5,381 bases of DNA from JAWWPY01 sp964412845 (GCA_964412845.1 CAYPQM010000267.1:1-5381), one strand, 5' to 3'; shown: positions 1 to 5,140, counted from the first letter of the stretch. Notes: a model not told the origin generated them from the letters alone. Made by a program: numbers and translations.

Positions 1-366
1 TCCGGCAACTCCGGCCCGGCCGGGTCCACGCCGGCCGCCCGGCCGGCCGGGCCAGCGCGTGGCAGGCACGCGCCAGGCGGCGCAGCCACGCCAGCGCCAG
101 CCCAGGGGCCGCGGGCCGCCGCCCGGAGCACCACGCTGGGAGACGAGCAGGAGCGCCGGGCCAAGGCCACGCAGGCGCCGGAGCGAAATGGGCTGGACTC
201 GGGCAATGGGGCAGCGGAATCTCCTGCTGGCTCAGCACGGCCCGGTCACCGGGTCGGCTCGCCGCAGGGCGGCCGGACGGCAGACCCGATCCGGCCGCCA
301 GCAAAGCCTGACTCGCCGGTCCCCCCGCGCGGCTCAGCCAGCGAGCCGGATGGCACTGCCGGTTAA
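1..366 (+). CDS. 3' end of an unidentified gene: Pro/Ala/Gly-rich disordered C-terminal tail (partial)
   Basis: Frame 1 is open from the first base for 121 codons and ends at TAA (364-366). The start lies outside the window. The peptide is rich in Pro, Ala, Gly, Ser, Asp, Glu and Arg, with almost no hydrophobic or aromatic residues, as in the disordered C-terminal tails of actinobacterial membrane or regulatory proteins. I prefer this frame to the overlapping open frame at 59-379, which is an Arg/Gln-rich, shadow-like translation. This frame mixes acidic with basic residues, mostly uses G or C in third position, and its stop coincides with a terminator-like palindrome. No domain is visible, so function cannot be assigned. 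The gene would converge on the exopolyphosphatase gene with 66 nt between them. The alternative is that this is simply non-coding GC-rich DNA, in which long open frames arise by chance. Confidence 0.42.
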   Translation, partial: SGNSGPAGSTPAARPAGPARGRHAPGGAATPAPAQGPRAAARSTTLGDEQERRAKATQAPERNGLDSGNGAAESPAGSARPGHRVGSPQGGRTADPIRPPAKPDSPVPPRGSASEPDGTAG

Positions 367-380
367 GGGCGCGCCCTAAC
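362..380. terminator. GC-rich palindrome between convergent genes, candidate bidirectional terminator
   Basis: GTTAAGGGCGCGCCCTAAC is a near-perfect palindrome. The core AGGGCG/CGCCCT (366-377) is flanked by GTT/AAC, with one extra A on the left arm. It overlaps the TAA stop of the left-edge frame and lies 53 nt beyond the stop of the exopolyphosphatase gene on the other strand. That is where a shared terminator would sit. There is no T-tract on either side, which is common for actinobacterial terminators but lowers certainty. A protein-binding palindrome is the alternative. Confidence 0.35.
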
Positions 381-432
381 AGGTAGCCGAACGACCGCGA
401 TCCTGCGGCGGCCGCGACGGGCAGTTCTCCAA

Positions 433-1362
433 TCAGGAGGGCAGCGCGTCCAGCCGCCGCAGGATTACGCCCTCCCGCAGCGCCCACGGGCAGATCTCCA
501 GTTCAGCCAAGCCGAACAGGTCCATGGCGGCGTCCGCGACGATCGCCCCGGCCAGGAGTTGCGGAGCGCGGCCGCGGGACACCCCGGGAAGATCCGCGCG
601 TTCCGCCGCAGTCATCCCGGCCAGCCGCTTCGCCAGCTCGGTCACGTCGGCGTGGCTCACCAAGCGCCGGACATAGAAGCCCTCGCTGGACGGCGCGGCG
701 CCGGCGATCCTGGCCAGCTGCCGGAACGTCTTGGACGTGGCCACGGCCCGGTCAGGCCGGCCATCACGCATCACTTCGCCCGCCCTCCTGGCGATCTCCG
801 TGCGCACATGCCTGCGCAACTGCCGGACCTCCGCGGCTGGCGGCGGGTCCCCGGTGAACCAGTCGCGCGTGAGCCGGCCCGCGCCGAGCGGCAGCGAGAT
901 CGCGACGTCAGGCTCCTCGTCGACGCCGGAGGCGATTTCCAGCGAGCCGCCGCCGATGTCGAGCATCAGCACCTTCCCCGACGACCAGCCGAACCAGCGC
1001 CGCACGGCGAGGAAGGTCAGCCGGGACTCATCTGCCCCGGGCAGCACCGTGATGTTGGCCTGTGTCCCGGCGTGGATGCGCGCCAGGACCTCGTCCCCGT
1101 TCACCGCGTCCCGAACCGCGGACGTGGCGAAGGCGAGCAACTCCTCGACCCCCTTGTCCTCAGCGATCTGCAGTGCCTCCCGGACGAAGGCTCCCAGCTG
1201 TGTCTCGCACGCCGCGGACAGCCGGTTGCCGTCCACAAGGTGATCGTTAAGGCGCAGCTCGGCCTTGTGCGAGAACACCGGCGTCGGACGCGCACCCTGG
1301 TACGCGTCCACGACAAGGAAGTGAATCGTGTTGGATCCCACGTCCAAAACACCGAGTCGCAT
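433..1362 (-). CDS. ppx: Exopolyphosphatase, Ppx/GppA family (short, Ppx1-type)
   Basis: This 309-residue protein belongs to the ASKHA-fold Ppx/GppA phosphatases, which remove terminal phosphate from inorganic polyphosphate or hydrolyse pppGpp in the cytoplasm. Visible motifs are the first phosphate loop LDVGSNT (6-12), FATSAVRDA (78-86), the region with the conserved catalytic Glu in GADESRLTF (E112), the second phosphate loop DIGGGS (135-140), LPLGAGRLT (157-165), TSKTFR (209-214) and the C-terminal RAPQLLAGAI and EICPWALREG blocks. It has only the two-lobed catalytic core and lacks the C-terminal HD-like half of the roughly 500-residue E. coli enzymes. From memory, it closely resembles Mycobacterium tuberculosis Rv0496 (Ppx1), a short-chain polyphosphate exopolyphosphatase. 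The ATG at 1362 places the phosphate loop at the usual distance from the N-terminus. There is no Shine-Dalgarno, but a -10 box six bases upstream suggests leaderless expression. Family is certain; substrate preference is inferred. Confidence 0.95.
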   Translation of the reverse strand: MRLGVLDVGSNTIHFLVVDAYQGARPTPVFSHKAELRLNDHLVDGNRLSAACETQLGAFVREALQIAEDKGVEELLAFATSAVRDAVNGDEVLARIHAGTQANITVLPGADESRLTFLAVRRWFGWSSGKVLMLDIGGGSLEIASGVDEEPDVAISLPLGAGRLTRDWFTGDPPPAAEVRQLRRHVRTEIARRAGEVMRDGRPDRAVATSKTFRQLARIAGAAPSSEGFYVRRLVSHADVTELAKRLAGMTAAERADLPGVSRGRAPQLLAGAIVADAAMDLFGLAELEICPWALREGVILRRLDALPS

Positions 1363-1365
1363 ACA

Positions 1366-1399
1366 TTGACGCTACTCAACCGGCCGCAGGCTTAACGAT
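1366..1399 (+). promoter_or_regulatory. Candidate promoter of the DUF427/arginase-like operon
   Basis: TTGACG (1366-1371) matches five of six bases of the -35 consensus. The relatively AT-rich TTAACGAT (1392-1399) lies downstream, but spacing (about 20 nt) and the -10 match are poor. A start near 1405 would give a leader of about 20 nt carrying the GGAGG. The -35 overlaps the -10 of the divergent ppx promoter, so the two would compete. Only 64 nt separate the two coding regions, so some promoter must lie here; its exact position is uncertain. Confidence 0.28.
1369..1374 (-). promoter_or_regulatory. Candidate -10 box of a leaderless ppx promoter
   Basis: Read on the minus strand, TAGCGT fits the actinobacterial TANNNT -10 pattern and ends six bases before the ppx ATG, so transcription would begin at or next to the A of the start codon. 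No Shine-Dalgarno precedes this ATG, which agrees with a leaderless mRNA. No convincing -35 is present. The same hexamer occurs before the start of the 3' partial gene. Confidence 0.45.
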
Positions 1400-1416
1400 C
1401 AGCCCCGCCGGGAAAC

Positions 1417-1421
1417 GGAGG
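1417..1421 (+). promoter_or_regulatory. Ribosome binding site of the DUF427 gene
   Basis: GGAGG ends five bases before the ATG at 1427. It is a strong Shine-Dalgarno and fixes that start. It is the only textbook ribosome binding site among the gene starts in this window. Confidence 0.8.
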
Positions 1422-1426
1422 CAGTC

Positions 1427-2176
1427 ATGGCCAAACAGGCCGGCCGGGTCCGCATCGAGGCCGGGCCCAAGCGGGTCCGCGCGTACCTGGCGGGCGAACT
1501 GGTCGCTGACACCAGGCGGCCGCTGCTGGTCTGGGAATGGCCGTATTTCCCCGTCTACTACATCCCCGCCGCCGATATCCGGGCCGAACTGGTCCCGGCC
1601 GGCACGACCGATCATTCGCCCAGCCGGGGGGACGCGGAGATTTACCACGTGAAGGTGTCCGGCGCAGCCGCGGACGGCGCCGCCCGGCGGTACCCGNNNN
1701 NNNNNNAGCGACGGCTGCGCGAGGCGGTCCGGCTGGACTGGGCCGCGATGACCGAGTGGTTCGAGGAGGATGAGCCGGTCTACACCCACCCGCGCGACCC
1801 CTACACCCGGGTGGACATCCTGGCCAGCTCCCGGCACGTCAGGGTCGAGGTCGACGGCATCACCGTCGGCGATTCCCGGCAGCCCCGGATCTTGTTCGAG
1901 ACCGGGCTGCCGCCGCGCTACTACCTGCCGCTCACCGACATCCGGATGGACCTGCTGCGGCCCTCGCCCACCGAGTCGCACTGCCCGTACAAGGGCACCG
2001 CGGCGTACTGGTCGGTACAGGCCGGCCAGCAGGTCCACGAGGACATCGTGTGGATCTACCGCACCCCGCTGCCGGAAAGCCAGAAGATCGCCGGCCTGGC
2101 CGCCTTCTACGACGAGAAGGTCGACGTCTACCTGGACGGCGAACGGCAAGCCCGGCCGGTCACCCATTTCGGCTGA
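1427..2176 (+). CDS. DUF427 protein with two tandem domain copies (interrupted by an assembly gap)
   Basis: This 249-residue protein belongs to the DUF427 family (COG2343), compact beta-rich proteins of unknown biochemical function that are widespread in actinobacteria. Two domain copies are visible. The N-terminal one has VRAYLAGELVADTRRP (17-32) followed by YYIPAADIRAEL (44-55). The C-terminal one has VRVEVDGITVGDSRQP (138-153) followed by YYLPLTDIRMDLL (165-177), then HCPYKGTAAYWSV (185-197) and YRTPLPESQKIAGL (211-224), which are family hallmarks. A linker with LDWAAMTEWFEEDE and HPRDPYTRVD joins the copies. The ten Ns replace codons 91-93 and the first base of 94. The frame is the same on both sides and the spacing agrees with family members as I recall them, so I read it as one intact gene. 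The start is set by GGAGG. It is the first gene of a two-gene operon. No signal peptide or membrane segment is visible, so it is probably cytoplasmic. Confidence 0.92.
   Translation: MAKQAGRVRIEAGPKRVRAYLAGELVADTRRPLLVWEWPYFPVYYIPAADIRAELVPAGTTDHSPSRGDAEIYHVKVSGAAADGAARRYPXXXXRRLREAVRLDWAAMTEWFEEDEPVYTHPRDPYTRVDILASSRHVRVEVDGITVGDSRQPRILFETGLPPRYYLPLTDIRMDLLRPSPTESHCPYKGTAAYWSVQAGQQVHEDIVWIYRTPLPESQKIAGLAAFYDEKVDVYLDGERQARPVTHFG
1697..1706. other. Assembly gap of ten Ns
   Basis: Ten consecutive undetermined bases fall inside the DUF427 coding region. A round number of Ns is typical of a scaffolding placeholder, so the true length may differ. Codon 94 reads NAG and would be a stop only if the missing base were T. 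Confidence 0.98.
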
Positions 2177-2183
2177 CCGCGCG

Positions 2184-3101
2184 ATGCGCACCCCCGGGTC
2201 ACTCCGGCGGCACATCACGCTGGTCGGCGTGCCGATCGACTGCGTCGGCGCGCCGCAGCCGGGTGACCCGCCGTTCGGTACCGAGCTGTCGCCGGCCGCG
2301 CTGCGCGAAGCCCGCCTGGCCCGCGCGGTCGGCGCGGACGACGCGGGTGATCTGCCGGTCAGGCTGGTCGGGCAGGCCCGGGACGCCGCGACCGGCGTCG
2401 TTGGCTGGCCATCGGTCCGGTCGGTGACCAGCGCCGTGCGCAGCAGCGTGCACGACCTGGCGGCCAGCGGGGAATTGCCGTTCCTGGTCGGCGGATGCTG
2501 CACCCTGCTGCCCGGCGCGCTGGCCGGCGCCCGCGATGCCCTGGGCCCCACCGGCCTGGCCTACCTCGACGGACACCTCGACCTTTACGACGGCCAGACC
2601 TCGCCGACGGGCGAGCCCGCCGACATGCCGATCTCGGTGGTGACCGGCAACGGCCCGGCCGCCTGGTGCCGCGACGTTGCCGCGCCCTTGGTGGGCCCGG
2701 GCGAGCTCGCGCTGCTCGGACCGCGCGACCGGGCTGAGGCAGTCGCCTTTGGTTCCGTGATGCCAGAAAATGCCGGGCTGGCGGCCGAGCTCAGCCCGGG
2801 CGCGTTGCGGGGGCGTGGCCTGGCCGCGGCCGGGCTGGCCGCGGCGCAGCAGCTCACCGACCGGGCCGGGCGGTACTGGGTCCACCTCGACGTGGATGTC
2901 CTGGACGAGCGGGCCTTCCCGGCTACCGACTACCTGATGCCCGGCGGCCTGGCGCTGGATGAGCTGCGCGACCTGATGCGCCCGCTGCTGGGTCACCCAG
3001 GCCTGGCCGGGATCTCGCTGGGCTGCTACAACCCGGACAAGGACGCGGGCGGGGCGAGCGCGGGAGCGCTGGTCGGGCTGCTGGGCGAGCTGCTCGGCTG
3101 A
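2184..3101 (+). CDS. Arginase/agmatinase-superfamily protein with altered active site
   Basis: This 305-residue protein has the ureohydrolase fold, whose members use a binuclear manganese centre to hydrolyse arginine, agmatine, formiminoglutamate and related compounds. Family landmarks are HITLVGVPID (10-19), GGCC (103-106) where GGDH is usual, LDGHLD (128-133) supplying D129, H131 and D133, and LDVDVLD (235-241) supplying D236 and D238. Five of the six usual metal ligands are therefore present and the first His is replaced by C106. The His usually found in the HGMP motif corresponds to Ala (A146 in ADMP), and the Glu usually preceding VNP corresponds to C281 in CYNP. The substrate is therefore unlikely to be simply arginine, and activity itself is uncertain. 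I chose the ATG at 2184 because the conserved first strand begins ten residues later, although the frame stays open upstream. There are 7 nt between it and the DUF427 stop and no clear Shine-Dalgarno, so translational coupling is likely. Confidence 0.87.
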   Translation: MRTPGSLRRHITLVGVPIDCVGAPQPGDPPFGTELSPAALREARLARAVGADDAGDLPVRLVGQARDAATGVVGWPSVRSVTSAVRSSVHDLAASGELPFLVGGCCTLLPGALAGARDALGPTGLAYLDGHLDLYDGQTSPTGEPADMPISVVTGNGPAAWCRDVAAPLVGPGELALLGPRDRAEAVAFGSVMPENAGLAAELSPGALRGRGLAAAGLAAAQQLTDRAGRYWVHLDVDVLDERAFPATDYLMPGGLALDELRDLMRPLLGHPGLAGISLGCYNPDKDAGGASAGALVGLLGELLG

Positions 3102-3110
3102 GCGGGAGCG

Positions 3111-4295
3111 TCACCGGCCGTCCACATCCTGGATACGCGCCGTGGACGGGCCGCGCCGCGCGCCGATGGCCCGGGCCGCGGCCTCAGCCTCCCGCATGAC
3201 CCGCAGGATGTTGCCGCCGGCCAGCTGGCCGCAGTCCTGCTCGGTCCAGCCCCGGTCCAGCAGTTCGGCGATCAGCGCCGGGTAGCAGGACACATCATCC
3301 AGTCCCTCGGGGAGCTGGTCCGTGCCGTCGAAATCTGAGCCGATGCCCACGTGCTCAATGCCCGCCACCTGCCGGACATGCTCGATGTGGTTAGCGACCT
3401 GGGCCAGGGTGGCGACCGGCCGGGGATGGCCGGGCAGCCAGTCCTGGCGCACCCTGGCCCGGCTGGCCCAGTCCCACGGGTCCATGCCACGCCGCTCCAT
3501 CTCGGTGGACAGATCGCTTTCCCAGGCCCGGCAGTCCGGAGACACAAACGACGGCACGAACGTCACCATGCACACCCCGTGGCTGGCCGGCAGCCGCGCC
3601 AGGATCTCGTCCGGCACGTTGCGCGGATGGTCGCAGAGCGCGCGGGTGCTGGAGTGGGAGAAGATCACCGGCGCCTCGGTCACCTCCATCGCGTCGCGCA
3701 TCGTCGCCGCGGAGACGTGCGACAGATCCACCAGCATGCCGAGCCGCTGCATCTCGCGGACCACCTCGCGGCCGAACGCGGTCAGGCCGCCGGCCTTCGG
3801 CTCATCGGTGGCCGAGTCAGCCCATGGCACGTTCGCATTGTGGGTCAGGGTGAGGTAGCGGACCCCGATACCGTAGAGCACCCGGAGCACGCCCATCGAG
3901 GATGCGATCGAATGGCCGCCCTCGGCGCCGATCAGCGACGCCACCTTCCCGGCGGCGAAGATCCGGTCCACATCCGCCGCGGTCAGCGCGAGTTCGAGCA
4001 CGTCCGGGTAGCAGCGGATCATCCGGCGGACCAGATCGACCTGCTCCAGGGTCGCGGCCACCGCCCCGTCGCCCTGCAGTGTCGCGGGCACGAACACCGA
4101 CCAGAACTGGGCGCCAAGGCCGCCCGCGGCGATCCGCGGCAGGTCGGTGTGGGTGAACGGGACCGGCGCGGCCAGGTCGATCGCGGCCGGATCCTCGCGG
4201 CCGGCCTCCCGCAATTCCCAGGCGAGGTCGTTGTGCCCGTCCACGAGCGGGAATCGGCTGAGCATCTGCCGGGCTGCCGTGCGCTGGCTGGTCAT
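3111..4295 (-). CDS. Zinc dipeptidase, peptidase family M19 (membrane/renal dipeptidase family)
   Basis: This 394-residue protein belongs to the M19 amidohydrolase-fold dipeptidases, which cleave dipeptides, often including ones with a D-amino acid at the C-terminal position. All expected binuclear zinc ligands are visible: H21 and D23 in DGHND, bridging E125 in GAEGGHS, H193 in DLSHVS, H214 in FSHSS, and the catalytic Asp in GSDFDG (D321). LTHNANVPWAD (150-160) and GGNILRV (360-366) are further family blocks. Length is normal for bacterial members. There is no signal peptide or transmembrane helix, so despite the family name this is probably a cytoplasmic enzyme that recycles or detoxifies peptides. 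The ATG at 4295 puts DGHND at the usual distance from the N-terminus. It has no Shine-Dalgarno but has a TANNNT box six bases upstream. Its 3' end is 9 nt from the stop of the arginase-like gene, and it is divergent from the MarR gene. Substrate range is not predictable from sequence. Confidence 0.95.
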   Translation of the reverse strand: MTSQRTAARQMLSRFPLVDGHNDLAWELREAGREDPAAIDLAAPVPFTHTDLPRIAAGGLGAQFWSVFVPATLQGDGAVAATLEQVDLVRRMIRCYPDVLELALTAADVDRIFAAGKVASLIGAEGGHSIASSMGVLRVLYGIGVRYLTLTHNANVPWADSATDEPKAGGLTAFGREVVREMQRLGMLVDLSHVSAATMRDAMEVTEAPVIFSHSSTRALCDHPRNVPDEILARLPASHGVCMVTFVPSFVSPDCRAWESDLSTEMERRGMDPWDWASRARVRQDWLPGHPRPVATLAQVANHIEHVRQVAGIEHVGIGSDFDGTDQLPEGLDDVSCYPALIAELLDRGWTEQDCGQLAGGNILRVMREAEAAARAIGARRGPSTARIQDVDGR

Positions 4296-4301
4296 CCGGC
4301 C

Positions 4302-4307
4302 AGCCTA
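4302..4307 (-). promoter_or_regulatory. Candidate -10 box of a leaderless dipeptidase promoter
   Basis: On the minus strand TAGGCT fits TANNNT and ends six bases before the dipeptidase ATG, the same geometry as at ppx. There is no Shine-Dalgarno between box and start, which supports a leaderless mRNA. No strong -35 is seen. Confidence 0.42.
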
Positions 4308-4442
4308 CGGAAACCGGCGGTCAGATCGAGCGGACCCGCCGCGCCGCGGACCTGTCCGGCGGCGAGGTCAGCCTGCGGGGTTCGTCCCCGGCTCCGCCCC
4401 CGACCGGATGAAGCGGGCCACGACCGATAAACACATCTGGGA

Positions 4443-4459
4443 TATTACCCAAAGTAATA
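4443..4459. promoter_or_regulatory. Palindromic candidate operator of the MarR-family regulator
   Basis: TATTACCCAAAGTAATA has perfect 6-bp arms (TATTAC/GTAATA) around CCAAA, 17 bp in all. It stands out as an AT-rich island in GC-rich surroundings and lies directly before the MarR gene in the divergent intergenic region. Size and symmetry fit a winged-helix MarR dimer site, and autoregulation is the norm in the family, so it is the obvious candidate operator. The left arm TATTAC could also act as a weak -10 box. Binding is inferred, not shown. Confidence 0.55.
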
Positions 4460-4462
4460 ATC

Positions 4463-5014
4463 GTGCCAACTGAACCACCCGAGTACTCTGAGCTGGTGGA
4501 ACTGGATCCGGCCCCGCAGTTGGCGGAAGAAAGCTGCCCAGCCGCCGGTCCGGATGCCCTCGCGGGACTCGGCGAGACAGAACGCCGGCGGGCCCTGGTC
4601 GCGCAGACCGCGCGCTTCGCGGCGGCCTTCCTGCGCTGGACGGACGGGCGGTCCTGCGGCGGCCTCACCTACACCCGGCTGCGCCTCCTCGAAGCGCTGC
4701 ATTGTGGCGGCCCCGCCATCATGCGCGAACTCGGCGGCTCGCTCGGGGTCAGCCCCCGGAACATGACGGCCATGGTCGACGCGCTGGAGGACGCCCACCT
4801 CGTCGTCCGCCGGCCACATCCGACCGACCGCCGGGCCACCCTGGTCGAGCTCTCCCCGGACGGGATCAGGGAAGCCGAGCAGGCGCTGGCCCCGCGGCTC
4901 GATGCGGTGGCGGAACTGTTCAACGAGCTCTCCGCCGACGAGCAGCGCGAGTTCTTCGTGACGCTGGGCCGCCTCGTGCAGGCGATCGACGCCCGCCAGG
5001 TCCCTGACCCGTGA
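4463..5014 (+). CDS. MarR-family winged-helix transcriptional regulator
   Basis: This cytoplasmic DNA-binding regulator has up to 183 residues. The core runs from about residue 42 to the end: helices around LVAQTARFAAAFLRW and TYTRLRLLEALH, the helix-turn-helix IMRELGGSLGVSPRNMTAMVDALE (87-109 region) with the recognition helix starting near S97, and the wing with the conserved DRR (122-124) in PTDRRATLVELSPDG. A long C-terminal helix (roughly 136-176) would complete the dimer interface. MarR proteins usually repress their own gene and a neighbouring transporter, enzyme or stress gene, and are released by small ligands or oxidation. The effector here is unknown. C65 and C81 might matter if it is redox-sensitive. 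The GTG at 4463 gives the longest frame but has no ribosome site. An in-frame GTG at 4496 (172 residues) is preceded by TACTCT at leaderless spacing and avoids eleven codons with poorly GC-biased third positions. Both starts keep the whole domain. Likely targets are its own promoter, the dipeptidase or the downstream partial gene. Confidence 0.9.
   Translation: MPTEPPEYSELVELDPAPQLAEESCPAAGPDALAGLGETERRRALVAQTARFAAAFLRWTDGRSCGGLTYTRLRLLEALHCGGPAIMRELGGSLGVSPRNMTAMVDALEDAHLVVRRPHPTDRRATLVELSPDGIREAEQALAPRLDAVAELFNELSADEQREFFVTLGRLVQAIDARQVPDP
4484..4489 (+). promoter_or_regulatory. Candidate -10 box for a leaderless MarR transcript starting at GTG 4496
   Basis: TACTCT fits TANNNT and ends six bases before the in-frame GTG at 4496, the same spacing as at ppx and the dipeptidase. 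If used, the palindrome at 4443-4459 would lie at about -53 to -37, just upstream of the core promoter. If the start is instead at 4463, this hexamer is merely coding sequence. Confidence 0.33.
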
Positions 5015-5020
5015 CGTGAG

Positions 5021-5059
5021 AAGCGTTCTGCTGTCGTTCCAACGACAGTAGAAGCGCTT
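5021..5059 (+). terminator. Long stem-loop after the MarR gene, candidate terminator
   Basis: The stem begins 7 nt after the MarR stop. AAGCG, TTCT, G and CTGTCGTT (5021-5038) pair with AACGACAG, T, AGAA and CGCTT (5041-5059). That is 17 Watson-Crick pairs plus one G-U wobble, with a single bulged G at 5054 and only CC between the arms. It is by far the strongest hairpin in the window. There is no T-tract after it, so it may be a T-less actinobacterial terminator, an mRNA-stabilising 3' structure, or a DNA palindrome bound by a protein. Confidence 0.5.
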
Positions 5060-5069
5060 TACTGTCGTT
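5031..5069. repeat. Three alternating copies of CTGTCGTT forming overlapping palindromes
   Basis: CTGTCGTT occurs forward at 5031-5038, inverted at 5041-5048 and forward again at 5062-5069. Copies one and two form the arms of the hairpin described at 5021-5059. Copies two and three form a second palindrome, with arms AACGACAGTA (5041-5050) and TACTGTCGTT (5060-5069) around a centre containing AAGCGCTT. Copy two cannot pair with both partners at once. The arrangement could be a pair of overlapping dimer sites for a regulator of the downstream gene, or an RNA switch of alternative hairpins. Confidence 0.7.
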
Positions 5070-5076
5070 GCCGCTG

Positions 5077-5098
5077 GCTCTTACCGGGTTCTTACCGT
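5077..5098. promoter_or_regulatory. 11-bp-period direct repeat, candidate response-regulator binding site
   Basis: Two 11-mers in tandem, GCTCTTACCGG and GTTCTTACCGT, agree at nine of eleven positions and share TCTTACCG. On the other strand the repeated unit reads GGTAAGA with an 11-bp period. Tandem repeats one helical turn apart are typical of OmpR/PhoB-family sites such as PhoP and MtrA boxes, which fits an activator site 51 nt upstream of the start at 5148. The regulator identity is a guess. Confidence 0.4.
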
Positions 5099-5134
5099 CC
5101 CGCGCGGACCAGGCCTTCCGCATCCCGGCGTGCA

Positions 5135-5140
5135 TAGCGT
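5135..5140 (+). promoter_or_regulatory. Candidate -10 box of a leaderless promoter for the 3' partial gene
   Basis: TAGCGT, identical to the proposed ppx -10 hexamer, ends seven bases before the ATG at 5148. No Shine-Dalgarno lies between them, so transcription probably begins at or just before the start codon. No clear -35 is present, consistent with dependence on an activator bound upstream. Confidence 0.42.

Noticed and set aside
10..54. CCGG/GGCC-rich tract resembling a repeat
   Set aside because: No unit repeats with regular spacing. It is explained by Pro/Ala/Gly codons in the left-edge frame.
241..253. CCCGGTCACCGGG palindrome
   Set aside because: Lies inside the probable left-edge coding frame. 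Short CCGG palindromes are frequent in this composition.
59..379. Open frame of 106 codons on the plus strand at the left end
   Set aside because: The product is dominated by Arg, Gln, Pro and Gly with no recognisable segment. The frame starting at base 1 is more protein-like, and a chance open frame is expected at this GC content.
559..1395. Long plus-strand open frame opposite ppx
   Set aside because: It is the antisense shadow of a gene with clear Ppx/GppA motifs. Its product is rich in Arg, Pro and His and shows no domain.
1770..2183. Possible N-terminal extension of the arginase-like gene, whose frame stays open upstream
   Set aside because: This stretch reads as Ser/Arg/Pro-rich nonsense while the DUF427 protein is encoded in another frame. 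The conserved fold begins just after the ATG at 2184.
1376..2551. Long minus-strand open frame opposite the DUF427 and arginase-like genes
   Set aside because: Antisense shadow created by GC-rich codons. It spans two recognisable genes and the N gap and has no family features of its own.
3092..3103. GCTC-GGCT-GAGC hairpin at the arginase-like stop, possible terminator
   Set aside because: Only four pairs, and the convergent genes are nine bases apart. Too weak to call.
4344..4362. CCGCGGAC/GTCCGGCGG bulged stem-loop upstream of the dipeptidase
   Set aside because: Eight pairs with a bulge in very GC-rich sequence are expected by chance, and no functional position is evident.
4376..4390. CGGGG-TTCGT-CCCCG hairpin, at first sight like a tRNA T-arm or a terminator
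   Set aside because: The loop is not a seven-base T-loop, no other tRNA arms surround it, and it lies between divergent promoters where no terminator is needed. Short GC hairpins are common by chance here.
3351..4430. Long plus-strand open frame opposite the dipeptidase
   Set aside because: Antisense shadow of a well-conserved M19 gene. Arg/His-rich product without motifs.
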